Shown one piece after another: positions 1 through 13,000 of a stretch of DNA of 64,000 bases; positions within the stretch are counted from its first letter, which is position 1, and the number at the start of each line of letters is the position of its first letter. The notes under the pieces were generated by a model that was given only the letters and a program-made list of their open reading frames with translations, ran no database searches and was not told the origin of the DNA. This DNA is from Macrostomum hystrix (lineage: Eukaryota > Platyhelminthes > Macrostomidae), in the NCBI GenBank assembly GCA_950097015.1, contig CATNEN010000038.1:30038501-30102500 (forward strand). Reading direction: 5' to 3'. The position numbers were made by a program, and so were the translations under genes.

Positions 1-22
1 TTGTGTATTATCAGTCTAAATT

Positions 23-38
23 GGTTGCCATAGCAACC
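23..38. promoter_or_regulatory. X-box-like palindrome (possible RFX site)
   Basis: GGTTGCCATAGCAACC is a 6-bp inverted repeat with a CATA centre. It agrees with the RFX X-box consensus GTHNYY-AT-RRNAAC. It lies in an intron or upstream part of the SERINC gene. A match this short can be fortuitous, so function is inference only. Confidence 0.3.
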
Positions 39-340
39 GGCCTCCTACATAGGCTCCCAATTCAACCGGCATCGTTGTCATATAAACTGTTTAATTTTAC
101 CAGAGCAATATTTATTTACACTGTCCCATGGCAACCAATTTTGCTATATTATTTGTATTCGTAGCACCTCGTTACCCTAGATATTAGATTTCAGATATAA
201 ATTTTATGTAAAGCAGAAAAAGCTAGAAATAAGTTTAGGGAACGGCGTGCAATATGTACAGTGTAACCAAGCAGCGAGCGCTACGTCTGAAGTTGTTTTA
301 TCATAAAAATACAAATTGTAATATGATTTCTATTTAACAG

Positions 341-2055
341 GATCATCAGCGTTCAGGCATTCTTCAGAGCGGTCTAATCAGCCTCTACGTAATGTATCTG
401 ACCTGGTCGGCTGTGACCTCAATACCAGTGAAGGCATGCAATCCCACACTGCAGATGGTCAATTTTACCGTAGTTGCGCCAACACAGTCCAGCGGTGGCG
501 CCGCAACCTCGGTCGCACCGCCCACCACTGGCGACGCCGTTGTGGCCCAATTCAATTGGGAGACTGGTGTCTCTCTTATCATCTTTTTTATCCTGGTGAT
601 TTATTCGTCTGTTCGCACAGCCGCTCATAGCAATGTTGGCAAATTGGGCCTGACGGTAAGCTGATTGTTTCATGCTAAATTTTCGATTAGCTTAGAATAA
701 ACCTAATGAAAAATGTACTTTTGCACGACACCACTTCGTATTAGTAACTGCAAATTTTATGCACTTTATGAAAATGCACTTTAAAGTGCCTGTGCACTAC
801 ATCAGTGCATGCGCACTACATCAGTGCATGCGCACTACAACAGTGCATGCGCACTTCAAAAGTGCATGTGCACTACAAAAGTACATCCGCACTACAAAGC
901 TATATTTTTTGTAAGTGCACAATAATAGTGCGTAAGAACTACAATGATGTTGCACCTCTTAAGTTTCTTAAAACTGCAGCTGCGTTTTTCGTTAAAAAAT
1001 ATGTCGATAAAACTACAACTAATAAGTTTATATGCAATACCATTATATATGTATATAAATGAAGTTGGCGATTAACCGCAATAGCTTGAAAATTCTTTGT
1101 TTTACAGACAAGAGCTGAACAGGCAAGTTTTTTTATAGTAAATTTTTTTTTTCTATGGCTAAACATTTATTCTTCTGTAACTGATATATTCTCACAAACA
1201 TTTTGCTTTTAATACTACTTAGTAGTTTAACTGGTTTTAGTAACATAATTTTAAAAACGAAATTTAATGATTGAACCCATGTGTAATTGTAACTCTGAAG
1301 TCTAAATTACCATAACAAAATATTTCTGCTTTAAATGTTACACTTACAATCTTACAAAAAATTGTTGCTTAACTACACCGTCACATTCTAACAACTAAAA
1401 AACTTGCATCTATTGGGCGTTTGTTGGCAGGTTCACAAAAAAATTATTGCTAGGCAAGTCAGTCTTGTAAATATTCGGTTACACTTGGTTTGTGAATAAT
1501 CGATGCTAAATAACTTACATTTTTGGAATGTACATTTAAATTACAAATGCACTCAAGTATGCGTGTACTTTTAAAAGTACATGCGTACTTGAGTACGCAC
1601 GTACTCGTACTTTATTAGCGCATGCACGCTTTAAAGGTTGAAAAGTTAAGCGTTTAAAGTTTCGATTCAAGCACAGTTAAATTAGTGTTTTTTTTAATAA
1701 AAGCAAATAGTCACATGTCCCTACACTCTACCTATTTAATCAGAGCGAGGCCACGACTATCTCTGATACCGACCTTGGCGGCGGCAGCAAGGAGAACGGC
1801 GGCCAGGCTGTTGTCGACGACGAAGAAGACGGCACAACTTATTCTTACTCAGCCTTTCATTTTATGTTCGCCATGGCTTCACTTTACGTTATGATGACGC
1901 TGACTAACTGGTTCATGCCGAGTTCCAATCTGCAGACGCTACAGTCTAATTACGCTTCAGTTTGGGTGAAGATTGTGTCTAGCTGGCTTTGCCTGCTAAT
2001 CTACTCCTGGACCCTGCTGGCTCCTGTGCTGTTCCCAGATCGGGACTTCACTTAA
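341..2055 (+). CDS. SERINC: SERINC-family (serine incorporator) multipass membrane protein, C-terminal exons
   Basis: Two coding exons are clear: 341-655 (105 codons, after ..tatttaacag, donor gtaag at 656) and 1744-2055 (stop TAA). Both junctions are phase 0. Exon 341-655 gives SGLISLYVMYLTWSAV followed by a conserved CNPTL motif, the hallmark SERINC segment, then a hydrophobic helix. Exon 1744-2055 begins with an acidic cytosolic loop and continues through YSYSAFHFMFAMASLYVMMT and WVKIVSSW to the typical ending FPDRDFT, close to the NRDF ending of vertebrate SERINCs. SERINCs are 9-11-helix lipid-scrambling proteins of the plasma membrane and endomembranes, originally linked to serine lipid synthesis. 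The N-terminal half lies left of the window. A 15-nt optional microexon may sit between the two exons. A poly(A) signal follows at 2184. Confidence 0.9.
783..900. repeat. Tandem repeat with TGCATGCGCA core in a SERINC intron
   Basis: About five imperfect copies of a roughly 20-bp unit containing agtgcatgcgcactac. The core is itself palindromic. A related, more scattered set of inverted acgcatgtactt-type words lies at 1556-1625. Confidence 0.7.
1108..1122 (+). other. Candidate 15-nt microexon with a GC-AG intron
   Basis: tttacag|aca aga gct gaa cag|gcaagt: a phase-0 15-mer coding TRAEQ, flanked by a good acceptor and a GC donor with otherwise perfect consensus (CAG|GCAAGT). Both neighbouring SERINC junctions are phase 0, so inclusion keeps the frame. 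Vertebrate SERINCs align without it, so it would be alternative or lineage-specific. No direct proof of use. Confidence 0.3.
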
Positions 2056-2183
2056 GCGGCTGGAATCAGTGATTGTAGACGGAGTTTTTTGGAGACAGTA
2101 ACGACTAAAATTGGAAGCTCTCAAGTTTTGCAGGATTTTTTTACTTTTTTCTTTGAATAAGCAGTGTTTCAAACTGCCGTTTT

Positions 2184-2189
2184 AATAAA
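2184..2189 (+). terminator. AATAAA poly(A) signal of the SERINC gene
   Basis: AATAAA 129 nt after the SERINC stop codon, followed by a TG-rich stretch (tttattgtgtgc). Confidence 0.6.
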
Positions 2190-2261
2190 ATTTATTGTGT
2201 GCTAGGCACAAGTACTAATGTCTAAGTTTAAGGTCTTGGTGTTAGGCAAGTCAATGTTTGA

Positions 2262-2640
2262 CACAGTTTTGAATCTGTTAGACAAACATTTGAATCTGTT
2301 AGACACAAATTTGAATGAGTTAGACACAAATTTAAATGTGTTAGACACAAATTTAAATGTGTTAGACACAAATTTAAATGTTTTAGACACAAATTTGAAT
2401 GTGTTAGACACAAACTTAAATGTTTTAGACAAATTTGAATGTGTTAGACACAAACTTAAATGTGTTAGACACAAATTTAAATGTGTTAGACACAAATTTG
2501 AATGTGTTAGACCCATTTTGAATAAGTTAGGCGAATAAGTGTAAGATACACATTAGATTGTGTTAGACGAGAATTCGAATGTGTTAGACACAATTTTGAA
2601 TGTGTTAGACACAAATTTAAATGTGTTAGACAACTGTTAT
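2262..2640. repeat. 21-bp minisatellite (ttagacacaaatttaaatgtg type)
   Basis: About 16 imperfect head-to-tail copies at 21-bp spacing (for example 2341 and 2362). The multiple-of-three unit keeps spurious ORFs open on both strands. It lies between SERINC and TUBGCP6. Confidence 0.9.
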
Positions 2641-3547
2641 ATGTGTTAGTTAATCACGTTTTTTAATTATGCAGTTTTTTAGTTGAAAACTGATAATGTT
2701 GTAAAATTTGTAGCTTTCAGAATATTTTGTTGTAAGATCGTGATTTTCGCTTAAAACTGCGCTTCAAATTCATTAAAAAAGGTTTTTCTGTTCGGTAAAA
2801 AAATCTCAACAATTTTTGCGTCATACATGTTACTCATTTGTAATTCTTTTACTCCAGTCCAGATATTGAAGTCGTTTATAATTAACAATCGAACTTTAAA
2901 AATCATTTTCTCGGTCTCTTCAATATTCAAACAATTCGCCCTACTTTATTCGCCCTACTTTATTATCGACCAATTTGTTGTAAAACTTGTGTTATCCTGA
3001 CAGTTTTTATCCTACTGAAAGTAGCATAGACTGTATATTAAAAACATACATTTTAAATTTCGGAAACTGTGTAATTTTGCTAATAAAGATTTTTATCAAG
3101 TTTTTCGGCAATTTTTTGGCACATTTTTTGTCTGTAAACTATTATGACAAAATTTAACGTAACTCAAGTATATTATAACGAATGAGAAAAATGTCTTTAG
3201 GCTGTGTTTCGTTTTTTGTGTTTCCTTAATTATTATTAGAATAATCTCGCCTCGAAGCAATGCTGAAGTTCTTTGCGACCAAATTATCTTTAAAAAATTG
3301 GTACTTTGTAAAATTTTCCTTGCATCTATGTTTTTTCTAAAAAAAATTATTAAAAAAATATTGAACTAAGTTAGATATTTTATTCCAGCAATTTCAAAGC
3401 AGAAAAAACCTGCATCAAATATAAAAAGTCTTTTTGTTTCGCTTTTTTGGTCTCATACAAATGGTTTTCAGGAATTCTTGTTGCTAATTTAAATTTTGAC
3501 AAAATTAGGTTTTTAGTTGAATAGATATTTATTATCATTATTGTGCT
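2641..3547. other. AT-rich intergenic DNA, no gene seen
   Basis: AT-rich sequence with no ORF having recognisable content, no tandem array and no splice-flanked coding pattern. Confidence 0.6.
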
Positions 3548-3845
3548 TGTTACTCGCACCAAGGTCCCTGAGCTCGATTCCGCGGCGAAGCCACATTCAT
3601 TTTGGGGGCTTGTGCAATTTACGCCACTGAGGGCCAACCTCCAAGGCGCAGTGAGTGTACACTGCCTGACGATGAGAAAGTCAGAGCTGATGTACACACC
3701 TGTGTGAGCGTGTGCCTGCATAGTGCAAACTATCTGTATGCGTGTGTGCTCAGGAGTCAGCGAAATGGGCAGAATTGCCAGTCACCAAATAATGTGCCAA
3801 TGGCCATGCACAACCCTCCTGAAAATATTATAATATTATTATCGG
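3548..3845 (+). mobile_element. SINE family 1 copy, 5'-truncated
   Basis: Shares with the fuller copy at 37885 the order: B-box-like gagctcgattccgcg, ggccaacctccaaggc, gtgtacactgcctgacgatg, tgtacacacctgtgtgagcg, gtcagcgaaatgggcagaat. The tRNA-like head (A box) is missing. It ends in an AT-rich tail. Confidence 0.75.
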
Positions 3846-3847
3846 CT

Positions 3848-3945
3848 TGTTACAATTCTGCCCATTATACTGACGCGTGAGCACAGACTCAAAACAGGTG
3901 CCCAAATCTGAATGTGGCTTCGCCGCGGATACGAGCTCAGGTGGT
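3848..3945 (-). mobile_element. SINE family 1 fragment, inverted and internally deleted
   Basis: Reads as the reverse complement of the SINE 1 body (aattctgcccat, gtgagcacagac, then aatgtggcttcgccgcgg). It sits tail to tail with the copy ending near 3845, making an imperfect inverted pair just upstream of TUBGCP6. Confidence 0.6.
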
Positions 3946-4008
3946 ACTTAGTGAGAAATTAAATAGCGTGACTGATAATTCGTATATTTCTAATTTTTTT
4001 TGAATTTC

Positions 4009-4010
4009 AG
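4009..4010 (+). other. 3' splice site opening the first TUBGCP6 coding exon (possible trans-splice acceptor)
   Basis: ttttttttgaatttcag|gcc. The frame is open from this acceptor to the first ATG (4053) and the boundary is phase 0, so a leader ending in AUG would be in frame. Confidence 0.4.
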
Positions 4011-7000
4011 GCCGCAGTTTACAAAGCGGCTGCGAGCCAACCGACAGTGGCCATGGCGTCGCCTTCTGCGTCACCGCTGGAACTGAAAACTTCGGAAAAA
4101 TCTTATCTGGAACAGTTAATATGTTATTATTCTTCTACAACATTGATGCCTGATCAAGCTAATACTGTTAAACGTCGACTGAGAAAAGTGGCTTACAATG
4201 CCTTATTAGATAGACTGCCCGGACCGCATTGTTGTCTGCCGCCTTGGCGATCAACTTTAGCTTCGTCAGCATTGTCGTCCGCAGGAAAGCCGCTTGATAA
4301 AGAATCTGTTAGATTAGCATTGGATGATTATTGTATGGAATTGCGATTAGCAAAAAAGTACATCGACGGTAGTAATGGCTTAGAAAATATCTGTGATAGA
4401 TTAGATTCGCAAGCGGATATGCTGCTGTCAACAGACTCTAATCAACCTGATTGGCCGGCTGCCGCAGTGAAATTTCTTCTTTTATTAGCCGATAATGATG
4501 GAAGAAATCCAACAGGTAGAAATTTGCCAGGCTCTATTGCAGCCACTACTTCGAGTACTAATGGTCGATCGAAAGATTATCGTCAATTTCCTGTGGAATT
4601 CTTCGAATCCGCTATTGGTTCAATGTCGTCTTTATTTAGCGACGATGACGTCACAGTTGCTGTTGACGATGATCCTCGCGTCGACGGTCCCGACTTGGTG
4701 CTGCCAGATGCTAGACTATTTCATCAGCGACCTGGCTTTGGATTAGGAACTGTTTGGGCCGCGACTGTTGATGCTCAGAGAGGATTCGATAGTTTGGTTG
4801 ACGTAATGGACGGTACTAGCGTGGATGACTGGCAATTGACCAATTTAGTAAGTGCTTTGTTGTCTAAAGTTTGCCAAATGTGTCAGATTATGGAGCCTAG
4901 TGTGTCAGGTTATGGAGGCTAGGGTGTCAGACTTATGGAGGCTAGGGTGTCAGACTTACGGAGGCTAGGGTGTCAGACTTATGGAGGCTAGGGTGTCAGA
5001 CTTACGGAGGCTAGGGTGTCAGACTTACGGAGGCTAGGGTGTCAGGCCCAAAATTGAAGTATTTCAGACCTACGAGTCTCTACATTGCTTTTGCCTCCGA
5101 TTCAGAATGGCGTCGATAACGTGGTTGGCAACTCGAACAACAATGCTTGGCGTCGGTCTGACTTCAGGCGTCGCGCCGCCGCTCCCGCGTCGCCCGACGA
5201 CGGCTACACCGGTTCGCTGCGGGGCGCCGTTCTCGACGATGGTCGACAATCGCCTCAGTCTAGTCTAGTCGACTTTGCCGACATTGTCGACGGTGCCGAA
5301 GCTGATGAAGCGAAAGTCGAACCGTTGATCTACAGCTGGCTGCATCGCGGTCGACCGGCACCACCCGAGGCGCCCTACCTGACCGAGGCGGGACCTGCCG
5401 CGTTCGACAGCTCGCTGGCAGCTGCCGATTCGCCAATAGCCGCTGCCGCAGCTTTGTCAGCTAATCGAGTATCGCTAGAGAAACTCTGCCTAGACACCCA
5501 GGCCCTGATGATGGGCCTAGCTTCTGTCTGTTTTCCGTTAGCTGAACAAAGTGAACAGATCATTGTGCTGCCAGGATTAGCAATTAACAGCTGCACGCCT
5601 GGAGCTTTGGCGCGCCTACTGGAGCCGCTGATTGTTACTGGGCGACAGATACGACAATTGAAACGGCTGCTGACTGAGGGCCGGCGTCTGATTGACGTTG
5701 GACAGGTGTGCATTTCTTGGAAACTATTTTTATAGTTCCTTGACCTCCCGTGTGACCTTAACTGTGACCTCACCTGTCTTATATTTAGTTCTGTTAACTC
5801 CTGTGACCTCCCATGTGACCTCCCCTGTGACCTCCCCTGTGACCTCCCCTGTAGCCTCCCCTGTGACCTCCCCTGTGACCTCCCCTGTAGCCTCCCTTGT
5901 GACCTCCCCTGTAGCCTCCCCTGTGACCTACCATGTGACCTCCCCTGTGACCTCCCCTTTGACCTCACCTGTAGCCTCCCTTGTGACCTTCCCTGTAGCC
6001 TCCCCCCGTGACCTACCATGTGACCTCTCATATGACCTCCCCTGTGAACTCTGTCTTATTTAGTTACAGCTCAGTGACTCCTGTCCTACATTTTTATCAG
6101 TTTCATGACAACAATTCAACTTTTCTAATAGTTTTATGACTCTTATCCTACCTGTCTAACAGTTCCAAGACCTTAATCCTACCTGTATAACAGTTCCAAG
6201 ACCTTAATCCTACCTGTGTAACAGTTTTAAGACCTTAATCCTACCTGTCTATCAGATCTAAGACCTTAATCCTACTTGTTTAACAGATTCAAGACCTTAA
6301 TCCTACTTGTTTAACAGATTCAAGACCTTAATCCTGTGTATAAATCCAAGACCTTAATCCTACCTGTTTAGCAGATCTAAGACCTTAATCCTACCTGTTT
6401 AACAGTTCCAAGACCTTAATCCTACCTGTTAAACAGTTCCAAGACCTTAATCCTACCTGTTTAACAGATCCAAGACCTTAATCCTACCTGTTTAGCAGAT
6501 CTAATAAGACCTTAATCCTACCTGTTTAACAGATCCAAGACCTTAATCCTACCTGTTTAGCAGATCTAAGACCTTAATCCTACCTGTTTAGGAGATCTAA
6601 GACCTTAATCCTACCTGTTTAGCAGATCTAAGACCTTAATCCTACCTGTTTAGCAGATCTAAGACCTTAATCCTACCTGTTTAGCAGATCTAAGACCTTA
6701 ATCCTACCTGTTTAGCAGATCTAAGACCTTAATCCTACCTGTTTAGCAGATCTAAGACTTTAATCCTACCTGTTTAGCAGATCTAAGACCTTAATCCTAC
6801 CTGTTTAGCAGATCTAAGACCTTAATCCTACCTGTTTAGCAGATCTAAGACCTTAATCCTACCTGTTTAGCAGATCTAAGACCTTAATCCTACCTGTTTA
6901 GCAGATCTAAGACCTTAATCCTACCTGTTTAGCAGATCTAAGACCTTAATCCTACCTGTTTAGCAGATCTAAGACCTTAATCCTACCTGTTTAGCAGATC

Positions 7001-10000
7001 TAATTAGACCTTAATCCTACCTGTTTAGCAAATCTTAGACCTTAATCCTACCTGTTTAGCAGATCTAAGACCTCAATCCAGCATCGCAAATACAAATATT
7101 TGCATCCTGTTCAATCCAATTCAGATTGCATCAGCATTTCTAGGCTGTCTGGAGGCCTATTTGAATATGCACGAATCGTTAGTATTGTCGGCCTATTCTC
7201 CTAGCATCGGCCCAATACAGCTGGTGGTTCGAATGCGACCAATGTGTCGTCAAGCCTCTTTAGTTTACAATCTGTGCTGTGCAAACCAATCTGGCGAAGA
7301 TGTCAATCAATTTCTAAACAATAATAGCGGCTTAAAATTTCTTCAACGATTGGAAGCTTCGTTGTCTGCTCCCGCGCCTCTAGGCGCTTGCCCGTACGAG
7401 CGTTTGTTGCTAACCCACTTTCTGCAAGAATCTAGCCGGCCTTACCTGCGTCGGCTACACGACTGGGTGCAATCCGGCCTAGCCAATGCGGCCGAGCCTT
7501 CAAGCTCCGACTCCTTTGATGGTGTTGAATTTCCCGTTGTTTGCAATCCGGATTACGCCAGCCAGCGCAGTGTCGGCTACTGGCGCTCGGCTTATAGTTT
7601 AATAAGCGTCAGGCAATGGCCACTGCTGCCGCATGATGCTCAGGCTAAATTATTCTTCTGCGGCAAATCTATTAATTTATTGCGCCTATTGGATCCCAAG
7701 CATCCATTGTTGACTTCTGCCGACAATGCCGCTAGGCTGGCACTTCGTCAGTCCGCTAAGGAGCTCGCCGAGGTGGCCGAAGCTGCTGAGCGTCGCTACT
7801 CGGAGGCCAGACAGGCCGAATGGTCGGCTAGGAGGCAGCGGGCTGCAGCCGAAGCTCAACGGGCTGTCACCCTTCGCTCGTTGGCAGCTGCCGCTCGACT
7901 AGCCTCGGCGCAGGAGTTCGAAGCCCTGCAAGCGATCATTGGAGAGAGGCGTCGTGCCGAACTAAAAGCCAAACGAGAACAGGTGGAAGCATTGAAACGC
8001 GAAGCCGAGAGGTTAGGAGTGTACTTTTGTTGGGTTGCTATGGAGATCAGATTTCTTAAGATTCGATGGCTCGGGAACTGGGATCTCCAAAATTAGTAGC
8101 TAGTGCTGGGAGCTACAATCTCCGAATACTGGTTTCTATGGTTGCTTGGATCTCCGTATATTGGTTGCTATGGAGCTTGGATCTACGTATATTGGTTGCT
8201 ATGGAACTAGGATCACCGAATAGTAGTTTCTATGGAACTAGGATCTCCGAATTGTGGTTGCTATGTAACTAGGATCTCCGAATTGTGGTTGCTATGTAAC
8301 TAGGATCTCCGAATTGTGGTTGCTATGTAACTAGGATCTCCGAATTGTGGTTGCTATGTAACTAGGATCTCCGAATTGTGGTTTCTATGTAACTAGTGTT
8401 ACGTTTGAAGAACACGAAGGCACTTGGGTTTGTGAATTGCAGAAGAGCGTTATTAGAGCAGCTCCAAGTTGGCATGAGCCTGAAGCTCGCTGTTATATTT
8501 CTTTACCCTTAAGGGGCATTGAAGCTTCTAGCAAACAAGATGTACAGTAGCATTTTGCCTCAATGGCACATAGACTACTTTTAGACGAGAATAAGTCTAT
8601 AAATAAATCAGCATAGCATGCAGCATATGCAACACCCCCACCGATGCTGAAAAACGTCAGTAACCCAAACGATCAGGGGGTCGACGTTGGCGAGAACTCC
8701 GCCTCAGTTCTTGCGCCGTTTCCGTAGCTTGATTAGCCGTGACGTCGGTAGTTTTTTCCTCCGAGACGGGTTTTTGATTCTGGTCGGAATCAGATCCGTC
8801 AGTCACGTCATGAAGCTTTGGTATAATATCCGATTGATGTACCAGCCGACCCTTGTCGTCACGAAAGGTATTGGTTCCGACGGAAGTAGTAATCATTGAC
8901 GGAACCCTCTCTTCCTTGTGTTCCACACGAATGAAGACTGGTTCGGCTTGTAGTCGAGGTTGAATCCAGTCAGTGCACACTCTTGACAAGCGAGTTCTTG
9001 GCAGTTGAAGAAACACCAAACCAGCAGGAATAGAACCATTGCATTGCGGTGTAGTATTGTGAAACAGACAGAACGCGATTGCAATTCGCTCTAGTTCAGC
9101 CGCGTCAGAAATAGCGTTTGACTTCTTTAGATTAAATTTAAACTCTTCTATTATCCGCTCCACTTGCCCATTCGACTGATGGTGACCTGGAGGAGTCAGA
9201 AGGTGCTGAACGAAGTTCTCCTTTAGGAACGTGGCGAATTCGGCGGACGTGAAATTTGTACCGTTGTCTGTCACCAAGGTTTGTGGGAGACCCATGTAAT
9301 TAAATGTTTGTCGAAATGCCCGAATTACAGATTGCGATTTCATTGAATCGATATGCCGAACATCCGCCCACTTCGAGAATGCGTCTACTAGCACTAGGAA
9401 TCGGTGTCCTTTGAATATCGCGACGTCTGCGTGTACTCTCTCGAAGAACGTCTGCGCATCTTCCCAAGAGGATAAATTGGAGTTAGTTCGCTTTCTTGCG
9501 TGAAGCTGACACTGTGCACACCTTCGAACGAAGCAGTTTATCTGCGTGTCGATTCCTGGCCACCAGAAATACTGTCGTGCCAAACGAATCATGCGCACAA
9601 CTCCGGGATGATTTTCATGGAGCAGGTGTAAAATTTCCGTTCGTAATTCACTGGGTGGAACGATCCGCAATCCTTTTAACACAACACCGTTCTGAATAGT
9701 ATACTCAAGCTTCCCTTTTGAGTAAGGCAACATGACTTTCGGTAAGTACTCCGGCCATCCACCCTGAATGTAATGCTTCAGTGTCTGCAGATGGCAGTCA
9801 TTCGTCTTAGCAATTCGACGCAGTAGATCTTCGGAGTTCGCAAAAGTGTCCAGGGCATTTATTGACAGTAGGTTGACGGATTCCTTCGTTATGCAATTGC
9901 CATTTGGAAGTCGCGACAGAGTATCAGCGGCGTACATCGAATCGCCTTTGGAATATTCGATCTTGTAGTCATACGCTCGTAGAATGAGCGACCAGCGTTG

Positions 10001-13000
10001 AAGCCTGGCGGAAACACGTTCAGAAGATTTATGGTGATCGAAAATGAACTGAAGCGGTCTGTGGTCTGATAGAATTGTAAATCTTCTTCCGGCGAGAAAC
10101 TGGTGGAAATACTTAACTCCTTCGACGATAGCCAGCGCCTCTCGTTCGATATTTGCATAATTACCCTCTGCGGGTGTGAGCACTCTGCTTCCGAGCCAAA
10201 CAATCTGTCTCTGCTCTCTGTCATGAGAGAGCACGAACCCCAATCCATCCTTTGACGCATCACAAGTCAGAAACAGACGCTTTGACGAGTCGTAAGCAGT
10301 TATCGCTCCTTGTCGGATACTTTGCTTCAATCTCTTGAAGGCCTGTGAATGCTCTTTGTTCCAGAACCAGTGCTGTCCTTTCTTCAATAATGAATACAAC
10401 GGTCGAGCGATGATAGAAAAATTCTTGCAGAACAGACCGTAGTGTCGAAGAGTACACAAGGCGCTTTTTAATTGGTCTTTATCAGTGGGATCTGGCATAT
10501 TTTCCCATGCTTCTATTCTCGCTGGATCAGGCTCGAGCTTGCCGTTGTGGATAATGAACCCGAGAAACTTGACGCTTTGTAGGCATTCCTGTGACTTGCG
10601 GGCGTTAATCTTGAACCCATTGTCAGCCAAACGCTTTTTTACCTTGTTTAGCACAAGGATGTGTTGTTGTCGGTCTCCGGGAGTTCCAATTATTATATCG
10701 TCTTGATACGAAGCAGTGCATTCTACGTTTCTGAGCACATCATCCATGACTTCTTGGAAGATTAATGGTGCTGCGGAAATTCCAAACTGAAGATTTTTGA
10801 AAGCGAAGTAGCCCAGGTGCGTAGATATGCAGGTAAGTTTCTGGCTCTCAGGAGAAAGCGCAACTTGAAGAAACGCGTCTTCTAAATCCAAGACTGAATA
10901 GTACTTGGCATTAGGAATTTTAGAAAGGATTTCTTCTAGCTTTGGAAGCTTGTAGCGATAGGCATCGATTATGCGATTAAGCGTGACTGAGTAGTCGCCA
11001 CATAGACGTATTGGTCTCGCTGAGCCTTGCTGCTTTAAAACTGGAACAATTGGCGCAGAAACGGTTGGGTCTTCCACTGGATATATAATGCCTGCATTTA
11101 GCAGTCGCTTGAGCTCGGTCTCAACCATGGACTTCATAGAAAAGGGCAAAGATCTGGCTGGATATCGCATGCCGTCCGTTCTAGCATCTGAGCGGAGGCG
11201 GAAACTCGCGAGAAATCTCGAATTTGCATCACGCACCACTGGCATGCAAAGAAGATCTTCTGAAATACTTCCGTCGATGTGTAGTATGTGCAGGCGCGAT
11301 AGGAAATCCATTCCCAGTATAGCCAATAAATCGCTGCCTACATACACTTTTCCCGTGGCAGATCTTCCATCGGACAGAGTAATCGTTGCATCCTGAATGA
11401 CTGAGTATATTTCTGGCTGGAATCCGCCGTACGACTTAAGCGTTTTAGTAACTGGTTTGAATTTCAGATTGGAACCGTCAGCAACGTGCTTGGGTATGAT
11501 GGTAACTTGACTGCCTGTATCTACCAACATCTTAGCACTCGCGTCTCCAATCTTGCATGTAACAAACCACTGATGCGTTGAATGACGATCTCCGATGTCG
11601 GTTGTCGCGTAGATTGCTCCTACATGCCCATGGCTAGAATCCTCTGATCGGCACACGTTCTGCAGAGTATTAACGGTCTTGGAGCGACAAACTGCTGCCA
11701 GGTGTCCAACCTTCCCACACTTTCGGCACTGCGCATCCCTAAATCGGCACTTTGACCTGACGTGTCCTGCTTTTCCACATGTGTGGCAGTGACCAGTTTC
11801 ACGAGGCTTTGTCGGTCCTTTGCGGTTGTCCAAACTGTGCTGCTGCTTGTGGGCAGGCGTCTTTTCTGGTCTTACCCATCCGGAATGACTCTTCTTCTGC
11901 ACCGCCGCGATTGTATCCGGCTTGCTTGTTGCCATCCTAATCGACTCAGACAGCAAACCTTCTTGTATCGCGCCTTCCAAAGTGACATCCTCTCTTGAAA
12001 GAAGCTTTTGCTTTAGCACTTGATTCCGCAAGCCAAATATGTACTGCGACAGAATTAGTTCGTCTCGGAGATCACCGAATCTGCATTTGTTGGCTTGGCG
12101 CTTCAGACATTCGATGTAGGTAGCAATCGATTCACCCTCCTTTTGCACCATGGAGTGAAGCACGTGTCTCTCATAGTGAAGCAATGTTTTGGGCTTAAAA
12201 TGTGCGGTTAGCGAATTCTGGATATCATCGAACGTTACTTCCTCCTTCGTGATGTCTTTTGGCTTTGCAAGCTCTTCTATCAGTGTGAAGGCTGCGTCTC
12301 CGCATGTCGCTAGAAGTACTGCTTTGGAGTGAGCTTGCTTCCCTGAAGCCACCAGGTAAAACTGCAGTCTTTTGAAATACTGCTCGATCTCGGGATAAGA
12401 AAGAGGCAGTTCTCCAAGTCGAAAATCCAACGGCTGAGTCATCACTCCTGCGAACGTAAGGTAGTCAGTACACAGCTTCTTCAGTGAATCCAGTGGTTTT
12501 TCCTCGTCGCCATGTTACGTTTGAAGAACACGAAGGCACTTGGGTTTGTGAATTGCAGAAGAGCGTTATTAGAGCAGCTCCAAGTTGGCATGAGCCTGAA
12601 GCTCGCTGTTATATTTCTTTACCCTTAAGGGGCATTGAAGCTTCTAGCAAACAAGATGTACAGTAGCATTTTGCCTCAATGGCACATAGACTACTTTTAG
12701 ACGAGAATAAGTCTATAAATAAATCAGCATAGCATGCAGCATATGCAACAACTAGGATCTCCGAATTGTGGTTGCTATGGAACTAGGATCTCCGAATAGT
12801 AGTTTCTATGGAATTATGATCGACGAATATTGTTTTCTATGGAACTGGGAGCTCCGAGTTTTGGTTGCTATGGAACTAGGATGGCAGAATATTAGTTTCT
12901 ATGGAACTTGGATCTTTCAATTTCAATTGCCGCGGAATTCAGATTTTTAATTGGTTGCTATGGAATTGAAATCTTCGTAGTTCGATGGCTTTGATAGCTT

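Larger units (their letters stand above)
8397..12750 (-). mobile_element. Ty3/Gypsy-type LTR retrotransposon, full length, inside TUBGCP6 intron 3
   Basis: A 4354-bp element bounded by two 238-bp LTRs that look identical by eye (8397-8634 and 12513-12750), with TGTT...AACA ends and a 5-bp ACTAG duplication. Between them lies a single uninterrupted Gag-Pol frame. It is antisense to the host gene. Apparent LTR identity and the intact ORF indicate a very recent insertion and a possibly active family. Confidence 0.95.
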
